A stretch of 9,729 nt of DNA. Origin: Candidatus Aenigmatarchaeota archaeon (GTDB lineage: Archaea > Aenigmatarchaeota > Aenigmatarchaeia > GW2011-AR5). The first letter of the stretch is position 1. Each line of letters begins with the position of its first letter. The notes under the pieces were generated by a model that saw nothing but the letters and a program-made list of their open reading frames with translations, had not been told where the DNA came from and made no database searches. The position numbers and the translations under genes are program-made. The stretch lies in assembly GCA_018304565.1 (NCBI GenBank), contig JAGVVX010000030.1:1-9729 (forward strand). The letters are read 5' to 3'. This document shows positions 6,119 to 9,729 of the stretch, piece by piece.

Positions 6119-6194
6119 CACAAGAAGGAACTACGTTCCTTCTGTGCAGAAGGACTTTAGTCCTTCTTGCAAACCACCGACTTTAGTCGGTGGT
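6119..6194. repeat. three consecutive perfect hairpins after the HAD gene
   Basis: The stems are AGAAGGAAC (6123-6131) with GTTCCTTCT (6135-6143), loop TAC, extended by CAC/GTG at 6119-6121 and 6144-6146; AGAAGGACT (6148-6156) with AGTCCTTCT (6159-6167); and ACCACCGAC (6173-6181) with GTCGGTGGT (6186-6194), loop TTTA. The first two share the AGAAGGA/TCCTTCT arms. Hairpins of the form GACTTTAGTC recall the ends of IS200/IS605 elements, but no transposase or TnpB gene is present. They follow the HAD stop on the minus strand and could help end that transcript. Confidence 0.6.
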
Positions 6195-6216
6195 ATATTA
6201 AGAAGATATGATAATC

Positions 6217-6888
6217 TCATCCTGTGTATAGATAATCAACCACGTCAGGCAAAGATGGAACTATAAGATCGGGCTGCATGGCGCGTATTTCCCTGAAATC
6301 TGCGAAGCCTAATTTTACCCCGGTTGTTACAACAATTACCTGTATCCCGGCGTTTCTTGCCGTTTCAATGTCTGTCGGCGTGTCGCCGACCAATACAGCC
6401 CTTTCTTTTCCGATTTGCAGCTGCTCCAAGATATGGTGAATCATGTCAGGATGTGGCTTCGGTTTTATACCGTCCTGCACGCCAACCACCATGTCAAAAC
6501 GATCATAAAGCCCTATTTTTTGGAAGAGCTGCCGCACGCCGCCAGTCGACTTCGTAGTAGCCACCGCCGACCTGAAACCGTTCTGCCGCAGATATTCCAG
6601 CGTTGAAACAGCGCCGTCCAGGATTACAATGCCTTTATCACAATTAGTAAGGTAGCGTTCAGCGTGCATTTTGGCCATTTGCGGCGCCAGGTGGCGGGCA
6701 GATTCTGGCAGTGTTCTCCCGTACATCTCTACTAGCGGCGTGCCTATCATGGCGTCTATTTCGCTTTCCGGCAAAGGCGGATAGCCCTGCGCCTGCCGCG
6801 CGTAATTAAAATTTGACCGGATGGCATGCCTGTTGTCGATCAGCGTGCCGTCTGCGTCAAAGATAACAAGGTCGTATCTTTTTGGCAT
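6217..6888 (-). CDS. HAD-superfamily phosphatase, phosphoglycolate-phosphatase-like
   Basis: A 223-residue cytoplasmic hydrolase with the full HAD motif set: motif I FDADGTLID with nucleophile Asp11 and acid/base Asp13, motif II VATTKS (Thr111/112), motif III IKPKPHPD (Lys144), and motif IV VGDTPTDIETA (Asp169, Asp173). The helical cap lies between motifs I and II (residues about 18-88), which places it in subfamily I with phosphoglycolate and related small-molecule phosphatases. The true substrate cannot be read from the sequence. ATG 6888 is fixed by a TATA-like box about 25 bases upstream, which lies in the 31-base gap after pyrE. It can thus be transcribed separately from pyrFE, although read-through is possible. 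Hairpins follow its stop. Confidence 0.92.
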   Translation of the reverse strand: MPKRYDLVIFDADGTLIDNRHAIRSNFNYARQAQGYPPLPESEIDAMIGTPLVEMYGRTLPESARHLAPQMAKMHAERYLTNCDKGIVILDGAVSTLEYLRQNGFRSAVATTKSTGGVRQLFQKIGLYDRFDMVVGVQDGIKPKPHPDMIHHILEQLQIGKERAVLVGDTPTDIETARNAGIQVIVVTTGVKLGFADFREIRAMQPDLIVPSLPDVVDYLYTG

Positions 6889-6908
6889 AAGCTACGTTAA
6901 GAAATAAT

Positions 6909-6916
6909 CTTTAAAT
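6909..6916 (-). promoter_or_regulatory. TATA-like box of the HAD gene
   Basis: The minus strand reads ATTTAAAG, centred about 25 bases before ATG 6888, which predicts a leaderless transcript. It lies directly against the pyrE stop at 6920. Confidence 0.5.
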
Positions 6917-6919
6917 CTG

Positions 6920-7621
6920 TCATATACGGATTTCTGCTATGTATCTTTCGTGGTCTCTGAATTCTTCCCTGAGACCTTTCAAAATTCTTTCGCCGGGCTT
7001 TAACATATCTACTGCCACCGGTAATACTGTTTCGGCCGCTGCCATGGCAGCATATGTTACTCCATAGTTATCTTCAACAAGCTGTTTGACCGTTTTGCCA
7101 TCTTTTCTTCTTTCCTGCCGGTTCAGCATCGATAAAAGGAGCAGTATCGGTATACCCTGTTCCTGCAAGTTCATAACGTATTCTGTAGATGAATTGCCTG
7201 TTGTGCTAACATCTTCTATTAACACCGGCTTCATTGACGGCGACAAAGGCCCCACAGAATACCTGTCAAGAGGACTTCCGTGACTTTTATATCCTGCACG
7301 AAGACTTGTTGCTGAAACAATTTTATGATATAAATCTTGCCCGTCGCCTGCATCCCTTAATAATCTATTCACGGCACTTGCAAATTCTTTCGGCCCTTCA
7401 GGAACAGCAAAAGCATTTGTAGGTTTAACTTTTCTATCTTCCAAAAAGTCGTATATAAATCCTGCGGCCCTGTCAACGTTTCTCAAATCACCCAACAGAG
7501 TGCGGAAATTTGCATACCAATAACTTAAACCACCGGATCTTAGTACAATCGGATCTTCTAAGAGGCCTACAACACGGTTAGAAACAAGAAATTCCCCATA
7601 CGCCTGTTGATCGAAAACCAT
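6920..7621 (-). CDS. pyrE: orotate phosphoribosyltransferase (divergent)
   Basis: It joins orotate to PRPP to give OMP, the step before PyrF. The PRPP-binding loop is VLIEDVSTTGNSS (residues about 134-145). The N-terminal orotate region is IVLRSGGLSYWYANFR, matching the family's L-x-S-G and Y-x-N-x-R pattern. The flexible catalytic loop LRAGYKSHG keeps the Arg, Lys and His seen in E. coli RKEAKDHG, but the second basic residue is Ala, and the usual GPAYKG segment reads EGPKEFAS. At 233 residues it is longer than most OPRTases. I chose ATG 7621 over ATG 7630 because AGGAG at 7631-7635 is nine bases before it, and it forms TAATG with the pyrF stop. Pairing with pyrF supports the assignment despite the divergent active site. 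Confidence 0.82.
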   Translation of the reverse strand: MVFDQQAYGEFLVSNRVVGLLEDPIVLRSGGLSYWYANFRTLLGDLRNVDRAAGFIYDFLEDRKVKPTNAFAVPEGPKEFASAVNRLLRDAGDGQDLYHKIVSATSLRAGYKSHGSPLDRYSVGPLSPSMKPVLIEDVSTTGNSSTEYVMNLQEQGIPILLLLSMLNRQERRKDGKTVKQLVEDNYGVTYAAMAAAETVLPVAVDMLKPGERILKGLREEFRDHERYIAEIRI

Positions 7622-8637
7622 TAAACCCATCTCCTAAATCCTGCCGCTTTCAAAGTATTTCTCATATCATCTTTCATAGCAAGCGCAGCATCTCGTGCAG
7701 CCTTTTCAAATTCTTCCGACCTATATTTGTCTTTGTACGGCTCTCTCTGATAAGCGAACATGATTCCTCTAGAATTATTGACTATGGCACCATACCCTTC
7801 GCCAGTAAAGGCGGGGACAGTATCTTTTGCAGTTCCTCCTTGCTGGCCATAAGCTGGTACAAGAGTTATTGCGAAAGGATTTAGTTCTCTGATTCTCTTT
7901 GCCTGCTGTCTTAATTCCTCAGGAGTATTTCCAGTTGCACCAACAACAATTCCAACGCTTGAATACCCGCGTTTTCCTAGAAGATCACGGCCTAATATTT
8001 CTGCCTTAAGCGCGACTTGTTCAAAAACTCTCCTGCCGCCATGATTTTCAGCAAGCATCAGGTCCTGGATTTCAACTCCAGAATTGTTAGATGTCTTTGT
8101 CAAGACAAATATTCCCTTTCCAAATCTTTTACAGACGTCTATGAAAGGCCTCAATCCATCAGACCCTAGGTAAGGAGTAACAGTTAACGCATCTTCATTA
8201 AGACCGGAAACATAAACACCAGTCACGAGACCAACGACACCCAGATGCGCGTCCGCATATGCTTCTGCAGTATCCGCTATGTCGTTTCTTTTGCCGTCAC
8301 CAATCACTATCTTTCCTTTGGATTTTGCATAATTTGCCGTCTTCTCGAAAGCCCTTACACCATGCTCCTTGAAAGGTTCGTAAAAAGCCCACTGCAATTT
8401 ATAGCCAGGGACAAGATCATGAGTTGCGTCTATTAGCCTTTCATTAAACATTTCTATTGCCCTTGCAGAAGCTGCCCAGGCAGCATTGCTAATGTCTCCC
8501 GGCTTCACGCCGCATTCTTTCATAGCCGCTTCTGCCAAAAAAGTTGGAATCTCGTCAATGCGCGGATCAAGGCCAATACAAGAGGGATTGTCGTATTTGT
8601 CAATTTCGTCAATCAATCTGTCAGTAAAATTTCTCAT
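7621..8637 (-). CDS. pyrF: orotidine 5'-phosphate decarboxylase, subfamily 2
   Basis: It decarboxylates OMP to UMP, the last step of de novo pyrimidine synthesis. The catalytic Asp-x-Lys-x-x-Asp array is DGKRNDI (Asp114, Lys116, Asp119), with Lys80 in GYKLQWAFYE. Subfamily 2 signatures follow: CIGLDPRIDEIP near the start, TPYLGSDGLRPF, GIFVLTKTSNNSG, SSVGIVVGATGNTPEEL, LVPAYGQQGG and VNNSRGI (phosphate-binding Arg). The 338-residue length and these motifs match the longer bacterial-type form, not the roughly 210-230-residue form usual in archaea. I place the start at ATG 8637; a TTG at 8658 in the same frame would leave almost no room after the TATA-like box at 8662-8670. The stop overlaps pyrE as TAATG. 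Sampled base composition is more AT-rich than polX. Confidence 0.93.
   Translation of the reverse strand: MRNFTDRLIDEIDKYDNPSCIGLDPRIDEIPTFLAEAAMKECGVKPGDISNAAWAASARAIEMFNERLIDATHDLVPGYKLQWAFYEPFKEHGVRAFEKTANYAKSKGKIVIGDGKRNDIADTAEAYADAHLGVVGLVTGVYVSGLNEDALTVTPYLGSDGLRPFIDVCKRFGKGIFVLTKTSNNSGVEIQDLMLAENHGGRRVFEQVALKAEILGRDLLGKRGYSSVGIVVGATGNTPEELRQQAKRIRELNPFAITLVPAYGQQGGTAKDTVPAFTGEGYGAIVNNSRGIMFAYQREPYKDKYRSEEFEKAARDAALAMKDDMRNTLKAAGFRRWV
7631..7635 (-). promoter_or_regulatory. Shine-Dalgarno site deciding the pyrE start
   Basis: AGGAG on the minus strand, inside the last codons of pyrF. It is nine bases before ATG 7621 but directly against ATG 7630, so it favours the 7621 start and internal initiation within the pyrF-pyrE message. 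Confidence 0.55.
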
Positions 8638-8661
8638 CGATCTTTCTATCCAACCCAAACT

Positions 8662-8670
8662 ATTTATTAA
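8662..8670 (-). promoter_or_regulatory. TATA-like box of pyrFE
   Basis: The minus strand reads TTAATAAAT, centred about 29 bases before ATG 8637, in the 69-base gap after polX. It supports ATG 8637 over TTG 8658 and makes pyrF-pyrE a separate transcription unit. Confidence 0.5.
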
Positions 8671-8706
8671 TTAGAAGACATTACGAAAACATTACTAACT
8701 AATTAC

Positions 8707-9729
8707 CTATTTCAGCATCTTCTTCATCTTGTCGAGGGGCCAGGCATTGATTATGTCTTTCTTCTCAGCCCATCCGCGGCGCGCTTGGGCGATGCCGAAT
8801 TCCAGGAAGCGGAAGTGATTCGCGTTGTGCGCGTCGCTGTCGATCGAGAGCTTCACGCCATTTTTAATTGCAAGCCTTATGTGCTCGTCCTTGAGATCCA
8901 ATCGGCTGGGATAAGCGTCTATCTCCAGCACAGTGCCTGTTTCCTTTGCAGCATCAATCATCTTTTCAATGCTTATGTCGAAAGGCGGGCGTTTGCCAAT
9001 CTCCCTGCCGGTTGGATGAAATAAAATATCTGCATGCCCGTTGTTCATCGCCTTGATTATCCGTTCGGTCATTTCTTTTTTCGGCATCTTGAAAAGCGAA
9101 TGCACCGCAAAGCCGACAACATCCAGCTCCCGGAGGGCCGAGTTGTCTATGTCGAGCGACCCGTCTTTCATTATGTTTACTTCCGCGCCCTTCAGCACCG
9201 TTATGCCGTCCAGTCTGTCGTTGAGCTTGTCTATCTCCTTTGATTGCTGCACCAATCTTTTCTCGTCCAAGCCGCCGGTTACTGCCAGCGATTTTGTATG
9301 GTCTGTTATCACTATGTAAGAAAGCCCATGATGTTTCGCTGCAAGGGCCATTTCTTCAATGCTGTTTGCGCCGTCTGTCCAGGTTGTTTGCACCTGCAGG
9401 TCTCCTTTGAGGTCATCGCAGCTTATTAAATCAGGAAGAATGTTTTTCCGAGAAGCTTCTATCTCTCCTGTATTCTCGCGGATTTCAGGTTCGATATAAT
9501 GCAAGCCCAGGGCCTTATACAATCCCTCTTCGTCTTTGCCGGCAGTAAACTTCGGGCCCCTGAACAAGCCGTACTCATTAAGTTTCATCCCCTTTTTTAT
9601 AGCTATTGTGCGCAAGGCAACGTTGTGCTCCTTGCTCCCTGTGAAATAATTCAAAGCCGCGCCCAGGCTTCTTTCAGGCACGACGCGCAGATCAGCGTCA
9701 AGCCCGTTCTTGAGCTTGATCATCGATTT
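8707..9729 (-). CDS. polX: family X DNA polymerase, C-terminal part (thumb and PHP domain; 5' end outside window)
   Basis: A repair polymerase of the bacterial/archaeal PolX type, used in gap filling during base excision repair. The frame is open to the window edge, so ATG 9723 is internal. The first 55 or so residues are the polymerase thumb: LDADLRVVPERSLGAALNYF, TGSKEHN, LNEYGLF. From about residue 104 comes a PHP nuclease domain: GDLQVQTTWTDG, IVITDHTKSL, LKGAEVNIMKDGSLDI, AVHSLFKM, ILFHPTGREIG, EIDAYPSRLDL, IDSDAH. Two metal-site changes stand out: the first motif is Gln-x-Gln (Q110, Q112) where H-x-H or Q-x-H is expected, and EVNI replaces EVDI. Full-length PolX is about 570 residues, so the 8-kDa, fingers and catalytic palm domains lie beyond the right edge. 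Confidence 0.93.
   Translation of the reverse strand, partial: KSMIKLKNGLDADLRVVPERSLGAALNYFTGSKEHNVALRTIAIKKGMKLNEYGLFRGPKFTAGKDEEGLYKALGLHYIEPEIRENTGEIEASRKNILPDLISCDDLKGDLQVQTTWTDGANSIEEMALAAKHHGLSYIVITDHTKSLAVTGGLDEKRLVQQSKEIDKLNDRLDGITVLKGAEVNIMKDGSLDIDNSALRELDVVGFAVHSLFKMPKKEMTERIIKAMNNGHADILFHPTGREIGKRPPFDISIEKMIDAAKETGTVLEIDAYPSRLDLKDEHIRLAIKNGVKLSIDSDAHNANHFRFLEFGIAQARRGWAEKKDIINAWPLDKMKKMLK

Noticed and set aside
6119..6194. Possible CRISPR array
   Set aside because: The units are inverted repeats (stem-loops) with 2-4 base loops, not evenly spaced direct repeats with spacers, and no cas gene is present.
5952..6216. tRNA or other standard RNA gene in the largest noncoding gap
   Set aside because: The three-way fold lacks tRNA landmarks such as GTTC in a T loop, an anticodon loop and a seven-pair acceptor stem with discriminator.
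6084..6266. Sixty-codon plus-strand ORF across the hairpin cluster
   Set aside because: Its residues simply translate the hairpin arms and then run into the antisense of the HAD gene; no ribosome-binding site or protein-like pattern.
8638..8658. TTG start adding seven residues to PyrF
   Set aside because: The TATA-like box at 8662-8670 would be only a few bases upstream; ATG 8637 gives normal archaeal spacing.

Overview
The window looks like archaeal chromosome. It carries a Cdc48/VCP-type double AAA+ ATPase, a type II methionine aminopeptidase, a PolX with a PHP domain, and a GMP-synthase-like amidotransferase of the small single-domain archaeal kind. Several minus-strand genes have a TATA-like box about 25-30 bases before the start codon and almost no leader, which is archaeal promoter geometry. 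I cannot place the lineage further from sequence alone; a small-genome archaeon is only a guess.

Left half (1-4432, plus strand): the 3' end of an unrecognised acidic gene lies 2 bases before cdc48. The cdc48 locus (157-3645) encodes the N-domain, D1 and D2, but is broken into three pieces by two one-base frame changes. It is also invaded by a roughly 419-residue LAGLIDADG intein (954-2211). The intein sits exactly in front of D1 pore loop 1, between Met and Ser. With the frame repaired and the intein removed, the host protein would be about 743 residues, normal for archaeal Cdc48. Downstream is a small gene whose frame also breaks, inside a pair of perfect hairpins (3763-3829). It overlaps by one base (TGATG) a small protein with a HEYLH zinc-protease-like motif.

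Middle (4454-6216): the genes converge at about 4440 and the minus strand takes over. A GuaA-type class I glutamine amidotransferase homologue has lost its catalytic Cys and His. Next, reading leftward on the minus strand from 5951 to 5061, is a complete type II methionine aminopeptidase. The 265-base gap 5952-6216 holds the methionine aminopeptidase promoter, an 82-base region that can fold as a three-way junction, and three more perfect hairpins in a row.

Right half (6217-9729, minus strand): a HAD phosphatase with its own promoter, then a pyrF-pyrE pair with overlapping stop and start codons (TAATG) that makes UMP from orotate. PyrF is the bacterial-style subfamily 2 form, and the sampled pyrEF DNA is more AT-rich than the sampled flanking genes. 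At the edge is the C-terminal part (thumb plus PHP nuclease domain) of a family X DNA polymerase, with Q-x-Q where the PHP H-x-H motif is expected.

The most interesting points are the cdc48 intein and its frame breaks (a split-intein reading is possible, an assembly-error reading more likely), the two hairpin loci with shared architecture but different stem sequences, the doubly inactivated amidotransferase, and the pyrF-pyrE module.
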